Positions 1 to 5,757 are shown, counted from the first letter of the stretch. The stretch: DNA of 8,761 bases from Microcaldota archaeon (GCA_026396355.1 JAPLWY010000074.1:1-8761), one strand, 5' to 3'. The notes: a model not told the origin generated them from the sequence alone. Numbers and translations: made by a program.

Positions 1-1
1 G

Positions 2-937
2 GTGATTGACCTTTTTGCCAAGGTGGATGGCAAGGCGATTGCAAAGTTCGGGCTGAATGAGGGCGCCACCAATTTTTTCAGCTCGCAGGAGCTTGCAAGG
101 ATAGAGCAGGCGCTTGGGAAAAGGATAACTTACGCTTATCCAGGCGACAATGCGCGCAATGTGTGCGAGGGGTTTGCCGCGCTTTCAGGCTCGTGCGGTT
201 TTGTGGGCGCAGTGGGCAGCGACAAGGCGGGCGCGCTTTTCGCGGAAAACCTGCGGAATTGCGGGGTGTATGGCTTTTTGCAGGAAAAAAAAGGAGCGAC
301 CGGGAAAATACTTGCGCTTGTATCGCCTGGCGGGCAGCGCACTTTCTGCGCGGATTTGGGGGTTTCGACAAAGTGCAGCCTGCATGACAAGAATGCTGCG
401 AAGCAGTCGCGCATGCTTTATGTCGCCTCGATAACTTCGGCGGGAAAAACGCCAGTTGCCGCGCTTGCCGCCAAGTACATGGAAGAGTTCAGGAAGGCGA
501 AAAAACGGATTGCGATTTCTCTTGAAAGCCCGCCCATGGTGAAGAAAAACAGGGGAAATTTCCTGGGACTTGTGGAAAAATACGCCGATGTGCTTTTCCT
601 GAACGAGGAGGAGGCTGAGGCTCTTTTAGGGGCTGGCGCGGAGGGGAAACTCGCCAAGCTCAAGCCAAAAATACCGATTTACCTGAAAAAAGGCAAGCGC
701 GGCTCTCTGTTGTTTTTGCACGGGAAAGCGCATGCAATAGAGGCGCTTCCTGCAAAAGTGATGGACACGACCGGCGCTGGGGATGCTTACGCAGCAGGCG
801 CGCTTTACGGGATTTCGCGCGGCTATTCTCCGCTCTCATCAGCAAAAATAGGGGCGCACCTTGCAGCAAGAGTGGTGGGAAAGTTCGGGGCAGGGGTGCC
901 TCATTCGAATGCGAGAATGAGAAGAGCCGCGCCCTAA
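2..937 (+). CDS. PfkB-family carbohydrate/nucleoside kinase (adenosine kinase-like), 5' truncated by window edge
   Basis: Predicted cytosolic kinase transferring the ATP gamma-phosphate to a sugar or nucleoside hydroxyl. In the 311 visible residues the C-terminal PfkB signature DTTGAGDAYAAG is at 255-266, with Asp261 in the catalytic-base position and the GAG forming the anion hole. The N-terminal glycine-rich substrate segment is PGDNARNV near 47-54, followed by FVGAVGSDKAG at 67-77. NEEEAEALLG at 201-210 is the usual Asn-Glu-Glu helix after the central strand. The frame is already open at base 2 with a GTG, but family members normally begin with a short strand (GxGNAxVD-like) before this point, so the true start probably lies left of the window. 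The order of motifs resembles adenosine kinase-like members more than bacterial 6-phosphofructokinase, but the substrate cannot be read from the sequence. An SAH/MTA deaminase lies nearby, which fits nucleoside salvage (inference). Family call is firm; substrate is open. Confidence 0.9.
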   Translation: MIDLFAKVDGKAIAKFGLNEGATNFFSSQELARIEQALGKRITYAYPGDNARNVCEGFAALSGSCGFVGAVGSDKAGALFAENLRNCGVYGFLQEKKGATGKILALVSPGGQRTFCADLGVSTKCSLHDKNAAKQSRMLYVASITSAGKTPVAALAAKYMEEFRKAKKRIAISLESPPMVKKNRGNFLGLVEKYADVLFLNEEEAEALLGAGAEGKLAKLKPKIPIYLKKGKRGSLLFLHGKAHAIEALPAKVMDTTGAGDAYAAGALYGISRGYSPLSSAKIGAHLAARVVGKFGAGVPHSNARMRRAAP

Positions 938-945
938 TGCCATCC

Positions 946-992
946 CTTGCCAATTTTTGAACTTTCGAGTCGCCAGAAGCGGGCGCCCGGCA
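946..992 (+). repeat. Left copy of imperfect 47-base direct repeat flanking the LysE gene
   Basis: This segment starts 9 bases after the kinase stop codon. Its first 14 bases, CTTGCCAATTTTTG, are identical to those at 1743-1756, and the whole 47-base stretch aligns without gaps to 1743-1789 with 36 matches by hand count. It contains the palindromes GGGCGCCC (981-988) and GGCATGCC (989-996, running just past the repeat). The two copies bracket the LysE gene, so they may mark the edges of an insertion. The rest of the gap to the LysE stop shows no gene. Confidence 0.6.
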
Positions 993-1043
993 TGCCTGTT
1001 GTTTTGTTCAATTGTTTGTCGAAACTGCGATTATCTCGGTATC

Positions 1044-1661
1044 TCATCCCGCACGAAGAAGGCCCGATAGCAAATACCAGAAATAAATACCGTATAAAAC
1101 CAGAATCGTGCCAAATACTTTTGAAGAGAGAATCACATATTTTTCAGAAATCCTGTGCTTAGAGACATGGATTATTGAAGTCAAGACAAAGAAAAACAGC
1201 ATGACGCCCAAAGCGCAAAGAAATATGTTTATGAGAGCAATGGACTGGGAACTGAATTGCGCAATATATGCGCCGCCAACCGTAATCCATACGGCAATTG
1301 CCAATGGGCTTGATATCCCCAATATAAAACCAACGAAGAAAGAATTGCTTTTTGAGACCTCTTTCCTGGAATCGGGAGACAAGTCTTCATTTTTTATCCT
1401 GAAAGCTTTGCATCCTACCCAAACCAGGACTGCTCCCCCAAAGAGAAAAAGCAGCATTTTTACCGTGGGCGATGACAAAAAGGCGCTTAAACCAAAAAAA
1501 GTCAGCAGGAGAATTGAAAGATTTGCAAGAAATTCCCCGACAGATACGAGTGCGCCAGACCAAAATCCTTTGGTGAGCGTCCTTCGCACCAATTCAAAGA
1601 AAATCGGGCCAGGGAGTGCCGCAAAGGAAAATCCAAGAAGAACACTTTCCAAATAACCCAT
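1044..1661 (-). CDS. LysE/RhtB-type membrane exporter
   Basis: Predicted integral membrane transporter of the LysE superfamily, whose characterised members export amino acids or other small solutes. With ATG at 1661 the protein has 205 residues, normal for the family (about 190-220), and about six hydrophobic segments: roughly 2-22, 35-62, 67-85, 108-130, 138-164 and 178-202. The N-terminal helix carries the typical Pro-Gly-Pro (PGP, 17-19), followed by a basic RRTLTKGF stretch, and the fourth segment has GFILGISSPLAIAVW (111-125), matching the family's G-x-x-x-G-x-x-x-P region with Ser in place of the usual Asn. The frame stays open upstream to 1790, but those 43 codons cross a repeat and read as non-family sequence, so 1661 is preferred; a TATA-like box sits 25 bases before it. 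The gene is AT-rich: 23 of 60 bases are G or C at 1321-1380, against 41 of 60 at 2101-2160 in the neighbour. This suggests acquisition by transfer. Substrate unknown. Confidence 0.85.
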   Translation of the reverse strand: MGYLESVLLGFSFAALPGPIFFELVRRTLTKGFWSGALVSVGEFLANLSILLLTFFGLSAFLSSPTVKMLLFLFGGAVLVWVGCKAFRIKNEDLSPDSRKEVSKSNSFFVGFILGISSPLAIAVWITVGGAYIAQFSSQSIALINIFLCALGVMLFFFVLTSIIHVSKHRISEKYVILSSKVFGTILVLYGIYFWYLLSGLLRAG

Positions 1662-1682
1662 GACAAACAGTAAGTCTGAAAG

Positions 1683-1690
1683 TAAATAAA
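1683..1690 (-). promoter_or_regulatory. TATA-like box for the LysE gene
   Basis: On the minus strand this reads TTTATTTA, centred about 25 bases before the ATG at 1661. No Shine-Dalgarno lies before that ATG. The spacing fits an archaeal promoter making a leaderless transcript. Seen: the motif and the spacing; promoter function is inferred. Confidence 0.5.
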
Positions 1691-1742
1691 TGTGATACTC
1701 GCACAGCCGCTTCACCAAAACTCCGGATCGAATCTGATCTAT

Positions 1743-1789
1743 CTTGCCAATTTTTGGAATTTCAAGTTGTCCGAACCGGCTGCTTGGCA
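1743..1789 (+). repeat. Right copy of imperfect 47-base direct repeat flanking the LysE gene
   Basis: Matches 946-992 at 36 of 47 positions, including the first 14 without a mismatch. It also has 7-base inverted arms, TTGCCAA (1744-1750) and TTGGCAA (1784-1790). Shortly beyond it, TTCGAG (1795-1800) and GGGCGCCC (1803-1810) occur again, as they do inside the left copy, but with different spacing. The segment lies between the LysE promoter and the stop codon of the deaminase gene. Confidence 0.6.
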
Positions 1790-1825
1790 AACGATTCGAG
1801 GTGGGCGCCCTGCAATGATTTGAAA

Positions 1826-3100
1826 CTACTGCGCCACGCGGTCGGAAAGCCGCTCTGCCTCCTTTTGCGCGCTCTCGACTGTTTTTTCCAAGTCAAGCAT
1901 TGTTGGCACGCGCTCGCGCATCGCTATTTTTCCGTTTATTATGCTGTCAGCCACGTTGCCTGCGTGCGCGGAATAAACTGCGCTTGCCGCAATGCTTCGC
2001 AGGGGCGCAAGGTTTGCGGCTTTTGCATCAACAAGTATGATGTCTGCAAGCTTTCCCTCGGAAAGCTCCCCGGCGGGAAGGCCGAGCGCTTTTGCGCCGC
2101 CGAGCGTGGCAGCCCGGAGAATGTCATCTTCGCGCGCGGCAGCGGCATCCCAGCGGGAATTTTTCACCAGAAGCGAGCAAAGCTTCATCGACTCGAACAT
2201 TGAGAGTGAATTGCTGCTTGCCGCGCCGTCAGTCCCAAGAGAAATGTTCATCTTGAATTCCTGCATTTCAGGAAGGGGCGCCACGCTTCCGCCGGCAAGC
2301 TTCATGTTGGAAGCAGGGCAGAGCGACGCCGAGACGCCGCGCTTTGCGAGCAGGCGCACCTCCTCTTTTGTGAGCCAGACGCAATGCGCGGCAACTGTGC
2401 GGCTTGAGAGCATGCCAAGAGAGTCGAAGTAATTTGCCGGCCGCTGCTTGTGCTTCCCAAGGCAGTCGAATACCTCTTTCCTGGTTTCTGAGAGGTGGAT
2501 ATGAAGCGGGAGGGCGTGCTTTTCAGACTGCTCCTTGCTTGCCAGCAAAAGCTCGCGCGAGCAGATGTAAAGCGAGTGCGGCGCAACCGCGCAGGTTATC
2601 CTTCCCTGAGACTTGCCGTTCCAGCCGCGGATGAATTTTTCCGAGATTGCAAGCTCGCTTTTCCGCTTTTTCTCGTCATCCATGTCCACCATGCCGTACC
2701 CCAGGACAGCGCGCATTCCGCTGTCGCTAACCGCGCCTGCCACCTCATCCATGTGGAAATACATGTCATTGAAGCAGGTGGTGCCGGACTGGAGCATTTC
2801 AAGGCAGGCAAGGGAAGAGCCTGCGCGCACGCTTGCAGCATCCATTTTTGCCTCGTATTTCAGGACTGTGGAAAGCCAGTCGTGGAGCTTTTTGTCCTCG
2901 GCGACCCCGCGCAAGAGCGCCATTGCAGAGTGGGAGTGGGTATTTACAAAGCCGGGAAGCGCGATTTTTGAGGATGCGTCGATTTTTTCCTCGGCGCGCG
3001 CACTTATCGATGGGGCAATTTTCTCTATTTTGCATCCGTTCAGCAGTATGTCTGACCTTTTGCCGGAAGGCAGCATTGCATTTTTCACCAGGAGGGACAT
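1826..3100 (-). CDS. mtaD: Amidohydrolase, S-adenosylhomocysteine / 5'-methylthioadenosine deaminase type (MtaD-like)
   Basis: A 424-residue metal-dependent amidohydrolase of the cytosine/SAH deaminase branch, predicted to deaminate the adenine of SAH, MTA or 5'-deoxyadenosine to the inosine form in the cytosol. The metal site is visible: His55 and His57 in NTHSHS, then His202 and Glu205 in HIHLSE, His239 in AAHC, and Asp291 in LGTDGAASSN. APHS with His175 and Glu83 in KYEAKM correspond to substrate-contacting residues of the MtaD/SAH deaminase group. The N-terminal small beta domain (1-50) ends in the usual ALPGFVNTHSH, and the C-terminal strands contain GKLADIILVD (349-358). The length is normal. 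ATG at 3100 is chosen because the family's first strand (SLLVKNAML) starts right after it. In archaea lacking SAH hydrolase this enzyme class handles SAH via S-inosylhomocysteine (known for Methanocaldococcus DadD); whether that holds here is unknown. Other amidohydrolase substrates, such as guanine or atrazine-type compounds, are less likely given the motif set. Confidence 0.9.
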   Translation of the reverse strand: MSLLVKNAMLPSGKRSDILLNGCKIEKIAPSISARAEEKIDASSKIALPGFVNTHSHSAMALLRGVAEDKKLHDWLSTVLKYEAKMDAASVRAGSSLACLEMLQSGTTCFNDMYFHMDEVAGAVSDSGMRAVLGYGMVDMDDEKKRKSELAISEKFIRGWNGKSQGRITCAVAPHSLYICSRELLLASKEQSEKHALPLHIHLSETRKEVFDCLGKHKQRPANYFDSLGMLSSRTVAAHCVWLTKEEVRLLAKRGVSASLCPASNMKLAGGSVAPLPEMQEFKMNISLGTDGAASSNSLSMFESMKLCSLLVKNSRWDAAAAREDDILRAATLGGAKALGLPAGELSEGKLADIILVDAKAANLAPLRSIAASAVYSAHAGNVADSIINGKIAMRERVPTMLDLEKTVESAQKEAERLSDRVAQ

Positions 3101-3103
3101 GAA

Positions 3104-3139
3104 AGGATTATAATCCTCTGATTTTTAACTGTTTATATC
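3104..3139. promoter_or_regulatory. Compact divergent promoter with 14-base palindrome
   Basis: Only 39 bases separate the start codons of the deaminase (-) and the OB-fold gene (+). Within them AGGATTATAATCCT at 3104-3117 is a perfect palindrome whose centre, TTATAA (3108-3113), lies about 29 bases before the ATG at 3140 and can serve as its TATA box. On the minus strand TTAAAAAT (3121-3128) is centred about 25 bases before the deaminase ATG. Neither start has a convincing Shine-Dalgarno. The palindrome could also be an operator overlapping both promoters; this is inference. Confidence 0.45.
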
Positions 3140-3478
3140 ATGGAGATAGACGAGCGCGGAATCGCAATCTCTGCCACCATATTTGCAGTCATAGGAATAG
3201 CTCTCCTTCTTTTCCTGTCCGAAACCCCGGCAAAGGCAACGGTTGCGCAGGCGCTAATCGCCCCGCAGAATTCCCTTCTCCTGTTGAGGGGCACGGTGGC
3301 GAATGTCACTGCTGACAAATTCTCGCTTTGCGAGGGAGCGCTGTGCATAAGCGTGAAGAAGAAAAGCTCCCCCTCGGCAAATCTGGTGAGGAATGGCGCA
3401 GAGGCGAGCATTTTAGGGCGGGTGAAGGAATACATGGGGCAGCGGTATTTTGAGGCCGAGCAGGCGGATGTGGAGTGA
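3140..3478 (+). CDS. Membrane-anchored OB-fold protein
   Basis: Small protein of 112 residues. One hydrophobic segment near residues 8-26 (IAISATIFAVIGIALLLFL) makes an N-terminal membrane anchor or uncleaved signal. The rest, about 40-112, looks like an OB-fold barrel: LLLLRGTVANVTADKFSLCEG, then a second strand pair CISVKKK, then ASILGRVKEYMGQRYFEAE, which has the G-x-V-x-x-x-x-G-x-x-x spacing typical of nucleic-acid-binding-type OB strands. Two cysteines (residues 64 and 69) bracket the hairpin. The stop TGA shares its last base with the ATG of the TctA-like permease, so the two are surely co-transcribed and probably translationally coupled. That coupling hints at a membrane or envelope role rather than a soluble nucleic-acid function. 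The real ligand is unknown; the fold call is from pattern only. Confidence 0.75.
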   Translation: MEIDERGIAISATIFAVIGIALLLFLSETPAKATVAQALIAPQNSLLLLRGTVANVTADKFSLCEGALCISVKKKSSPSANLVRNGAEASILGRVKEYMGQRYFEAEQADVE

Positions 3479-4647
3479 TGCTTGCCGCGCTTGCAGTCGC
3501 AGCCGGAATCTTGCTTGGGATTTTTTCAGGGTTGATGCCAGGCATACACTCCAACACTGTGGCGGCAGTATTGGCAGGAATGCCCCTTGATCCGCAGATT
3601 ATCGCCTTTGTGATTGTGGCTGTGATTGGCGCGCACCTTGTTTTCCAGTTTTTCCCTTCCATTTTCTTCTCCATACCTGATGACACCGTGGTGGCGTCAG
3701 TATTGCCCGGGCACCGCTTGGCGCTTGCCGGGCGTGGGCGGGAGGCGATCACGATTTGCGCAATGGCAGTGCTTCTTTCCTCAGGCGCTGCAGTGCTGCT
3801 GCTGCCGGTTTCGCTCGCCATTCTTCCGGCAGCCTATTCCTTGATTGAGCCATTCATCGCGCCAATCCTTGTGATTGCCTCGCTTTTCCTTCTTGCAAGC
3901 GAAAGAACCGGGAGGAAAATTGCAATTGCCACTTTTGTATTCCTGCTCGCCGGAGCGTTGGGAATGGCCACGCTGAGAGGAGGGATACAGGATCCGCTCT
4001 TCCCTGCATTTTCAGGATTGTTTGCAGGAAGCGGAATACTTTTGTCATTCACTTCCCCAAGAAAGCTGCCGGAACAGAAGGAGGAAAAGATAAAATTCGA
4101 CTTTGCCCCGCAGGTGGCGTGCGGAGTATGTTTGGGAATGGTATCTGACTTGCTCCCGGGCTTCGCTGCGCCGGCGCAAATCGCAATTTTCGCCTCCGTC
4201 ATGATGCCCCTTGAAGATCCGAGGAAATTCCTTGCGCTGGTGGCGTCGATTTCCGCGTCGCATGCGGTGTTCGCGTTCTCCGCCCTGCTGTCAATCGGCA
4301 AGGCGCGGGAAGGCTCGCTTGCAATAGTGAATTCGCTCTACACCGTAACTTCGCAGAATCTGCCCTTGCTTCTGGGAACGCTCTTGCTTTCAGTCGGGAT
4401 AAGCGCAGTTGCCCTTATCGCATTCTCAAGGCACGCGAACAGGCTCGCCCTGCTGAACAGCAATGAAATCGGGCTCTCAGTACTTGCCTATCTGGTATGT
4501 GTTGTGGGAATTGTTTCGGGCGCAGCAGGATTATTGGTATTTGCAACCGCCACTGCAGTTGGATTGCTGCCTCCGCTTTTGGGAGTGAGAAGAACGCATG
4601 TGATGGGATTGATAATCATCCCGTCTTTGTTGCTAGCAATTGCCTGA
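3478..4647 (+). CDS. TctA/DUF112-like integral membrane permease
   Basis: A 389-residue, strongly hydrophobic protein with roughly ten or more membrane segments. The signature is GLMPGIHSNT at 18-27, matching the glycine/proline re-entrant motif of TctA-type permeases of the tripartite tricarboxylate transporter family. A second, related element, MVSDLLPGFAAPAQI at 221-235, begins the C-terminal half, so the protein has two pseudo-repeated halves joined by a charged loop (PRKLPEQKEEKIKFDF, 194-209). Bacterial TctA is about 500 residues and works with TctB and a periplasmic binding protein; this one is shorter and neither partner is visible, as is common for archaeal relatives. The substrate is therefore unassigned. 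A GTG at 3475 also lies in frame, but ATG at 3478 is preferred because it overlaps the previous stop by one base. The last 32 bases overlap the converging gene on the other strand. Confidence 0.8.
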   Translation: MLAALAVAAGILLGIFSGLMPGIHSNTVAAVLAGMPLDPQIIAFVIVAVIGAHLVFQFFPSIFFSIPDDTVVASVLPGHRLALAGRGREAITICAMAVLLSSGAAVLLLPVSLAILPAAYSLIEPFIAPILVIASLFLLASERTGRKIAIATFVFLLAGALGMATLRGGIQDPLFPAFSGLFAGSGILLSFTSPRKLPEQKEEKIKFDFAPQVACGVCLGMVSDLLPGFAAPAQIAIFASVMMPLEDPRKFLALVASISASHAVFAFSALLSIGKAREGSLAIVNSLYTVTSQNLPLLLGTLLLSVGISAVALIAFSRHANRLALLNSNEIGLSVLAYLVCVVGIVSGAAGLLVFATATAVGLLPPLLGVRRTHVMGLIIIPSLLLAIA

Positions 4648-4915
4648 TATCCGTCTCGTCCGGAACAAGTGGCACGCCGATGAAAGTGGCGATTACCGAG
4701 GCCTCGAATAATTCATCCACAAGATAGTCGTAGGTGAAGGTCCGGCTGTCCTTGAAGAAGAACTTGAAAACCGGTATGTGGAGGAGGTGCATCTGCCCTT
4801 CCTTGCCAAGCGCCACTGCGCTTATCGAGTCAAGCGAAAGCGAACTTGTCCTTTTGCCGATTATTGAAAACTTGCTCACCACCATTGTGTTGGCTTCCTT
4901 GTCAAGCGTGATCAT
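4616..4915 (-). CDS. C-terminal fragment of the interrupted membrane protein (PH-like domain)
   Basis: This is the open part after the internal TGA, which could in principle be translated alone from ATG at 4915 (99 residues). It begins MITLDKEANTMVVSKFSIIG and runs through alternating hydrophobic strands (SLSLDSISAVALGKEG, HLLHIPVFKFFFKD) to a C-terminal helix (DYLVDELFEASVIATFIGV). This pattern of about seven strands plus one helix resembles a PH-like fold, by eye only. No Shine-Dalgarno precedes the ATG, so independent expression is doubtful. Its 3' end overlaps the permease gene by 32 bases. Confidence 0.5.
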   Translation of the reverse strand: MITLDKEANTMVVSKFSIIGKRTSSLSLDSISAVALGKEGQMHLLHIPVFKFFFKDSRTFTYDYLVDELFEASVIATFIGVPLVPDETDIRQLLATKTG

Positions 4916-5125
4916 CACCTTTCTCGCCGAAAATATGAAGAACGCGTCTCAGAATATGAAAAGCGTGGAACACCAGTAGGAGAACGGAGGCTCGGAAAAG
5001 AGCGGGAAGGACACGAACATCAGTATTGCTATGAGCGCAAGCGCGATGCCGAAAATCATGGCAGAAGGAAAAGTCACAGTGTCCTCAAGCACTATCACCT
5101 TGTCTGAATTTTGCCGAACCACCAT
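4616..5125 (-). pseudogene. Two-helix membrane protein with soluble C-terminal domain, interrupted by an in-frame TGA
   Basis: Reading from ATG at 5125 gives a continuous frame of 169 codons with one internal TGA at codon 59 (4949-4951). Before it come a short soluble lead (MVVRQNSDKVIVLEDTVTF), a first membrane helix near 21-43, a short PLFSEPPFSYW turn and the start of a second helix (CSTLFIF). After it the helix simply continues as DAFFIFSARK and leads to a beta-rich domain (KVMITLDKEANTMVVSKFSIIGKRT...), a layout seen in small membrane proteins with a PH-like domain. The sense on both sides of the TGA argues for one original gene, with the stop replacing a residue such as Trp (TGG) or Arg. 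TGA is used as a normal stop by the genes ending at 3478, 4647 and 6201, so recoding is not general. A TATA-like tract lies about 25 bases before the ATG. The choices are a recent nonsense mutation, a base-calling error or readthrough. Function unknown. Confidence 0.65.
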
Positions 5126-5144
5126 GGAAGATGCTGGGAAGCAA

Positions 5145-5156
5145 GAATTAAAAAAA
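5145..5156 (-). promoter_or_regulatory. TATA-like tract for the interrupted membrane-protein gene
   Basis: The minus strand reads TTTTTTTAATTC, centred about 25 bases before the ATG at 5125, the same spacing as at other starts in the window. No Shine-Dalgarno follows. This supports 5125 as the real start of the interrupted gene. Confidence 0.4.
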
Positions 5157-5231
5157 CGGCTAGCAGCGCACGGTGAAAAAGGGCAGTGCGACTATCTGGA
5201 TTTGTAAAGAAAAATTAGAACGGACTGCTAT

Positions 5232-5276
5232 TCAGAGCAGCCTGCCATTCACCACACGCTCGTGCTGCCGCACGAC
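5232..5276 (-). repeat. Decayed second copy of the S8e C-terminal tail
   Basis: Read on the minus strand in one frame this segment gives VVRQHERVVNGRLL followed by TGA. The S8e gene just upstream ends NRVGQDGLVNGRLL followed by TAA. The last six residues and the position of the stop agree, and the DNA also matches around GAG-x-AGCC and TTCAC and, after a one-codon gap, the CGT-x-CTGCC-x-CACG stretch. It looks like a tandem duplication of the gene's 3' end that has drifted, or a relic left by recombination into the S8e tail. It is not translated as part of S8e, whose own stop lies before it. The rest of 5126-5291 holds no gene. Confidence 0.65.
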
Positions 5277-5283
5277 CTATCGC

Positions 5284-5310
5284 GAACGGGCTTAGAGTAG
5301 CCGCCCGTTC
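5284..5310. other. 8-base inverted repeat spanning the S8e stop codon
   Basis: GAACGGGC (5284-5291) and GCCCGTTC (5303-5310) are perfect inverted arms separated by 11 bases that hold the S8e stop. The transcript could form a GC-rich hairpin over the stop codon. No T-run follows on the minus strand, so a classical terminator is not supported. Confidence 0.4.
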
Positions 5311-5672
5311 ACTAAGCCGTCCTGCCCCACGCGGTTCGTAATCTTCACCTTGCCAAGCTCGGTGTCGACTATGGCGCCTTTGGTCAGGATGTTCTGCCTT
5401 GCGTAGTGGCGGTTGTTCAGGGTTTCAAGGACAGTGCGCATTACAGCGCGCTTTATCCCGCTCGGGGTAAGCACGTTGACGAATTTTGCGGATTTGAGCT
5501 TGATTTTGATTGCATTTCCGCGCGCTGAGCGGATTTCCTTTTTCTCCTTCACTCCGACCTTGGTGGCGGTGAATGTGCCGCCTACGAAGCGCAGCTTCTT
5601 GTCTGATGCCTTTCCGCGCCTGCCGCCTGTCCCTTTAGTGACCGAGCCTGACGCACCGTGATAATTCTCCAT
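5292..5672 (-). CDS. rps8e: 30S ribosomal protein S8e
   Basis: Archaeal/eukaryotic-type small-subunit ribosomal protein, 126 residues, the usual archaeal length (about 125-130). It starts with a short lead, then the conserved basic segment GTGGRRGKASDKKLRFVGGTF (15-35, shown only in part by family knowledge), then TATKVGVKEKKEIRSARGNAIKIKL, a form of the S8e motif R-x-x-G-x-x-x-K. The middle contains ILTKGAIVDTELGKVKITNR and the tail VGQDGLVNGRLL, matching the family's GQDGxVNGxL ending. It is highly basic overall, as expected for an rRNA binder. ATG at 5672 is fixed by a strong Shine-Dalgarno, GGAGGAG, five bases upstream. It is transcribed away from cgi121 across a shared promoter region. 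A second, degenerate copy of its tail lies 15 bases downstream of the stop. Confidence 0.95.
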   Translation of the reverse strand: MENYHGASGSVTKGTGGRRGKASDKKLRFVGGTFTATKVGVKEKKEIRSARGNAIKIKLKSAKFVNVLTPSGIKRAVMRTVLETLNNRHYARQNILTKGAIVDTELGKVKITNRVGQDGLVNGRLL

Positions 5673-5677
5673 TAAAA

Positions 5678-5684
5678 CTCCTCC
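5678..5684 (-). promoter_or_regulatory. Strong Shine-Dalgarno of S8e
   Basis: The minus strand reads GGAGGAG, five bases before the ATG at 5672. It is the only textbook ribosome binding site in the window; most other starts have none. It implies a leadered transcript for this highly expressed gene. Confidence 0.75.
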
Positions 5685-5726
5685 ATAAACGCAAAATGCG
5701 GATTGTGGCTCTTTATCCTAGGTTGC

Positions 5727-5735
5727 TTTTTTAAA
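5727..5735. promoter_or_regulatory. Shared symmetric TATA box between S8e and cgi121
   Basis: TTTTTTAAA on + contains the self-complementary TTTAAA (5730-5735). Its centre is about 25 bases before the cgi121 ATG at 5758, right for a leaderless transcript. Read on the minus strand it lies about 60 bases before the S8e start, leaving room for a leader carrying the Shine-Dalgarno. One box could thus fire both ways (inference). Confidence 0.5.
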
Positions 5736-5757
5736 TGTTCGGTCGCCCCAGAGAGGC

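Noticed and set aside
1108..1656. 182-codon frame on + opposite the LysE gene
   Set aside because: The minus strand has a clear membrane transporter with family motifs and TATA spacing; the + product is basic and low in sense, a shadow frame.
1662..1790. Upstream extension of the LysE protein by 43 residues
   Set aside because: The extension crosses the right repeat and the promoter box and looks unlike any LysE N-terminus.
1743..1825. Possible tRNA remnant, suggested by GGTTCG and TTCGAG near the right repeat
   Set aside because: No acceptor, D or anticodon stem can be paired in a tRNA layout on either strand.
4949..4951. Selenocysteine at the internal TGA
   Set aside because: The residue would lie in a membrane helix of a non-redox protein and no SECIS-like structure was recognised by eye.
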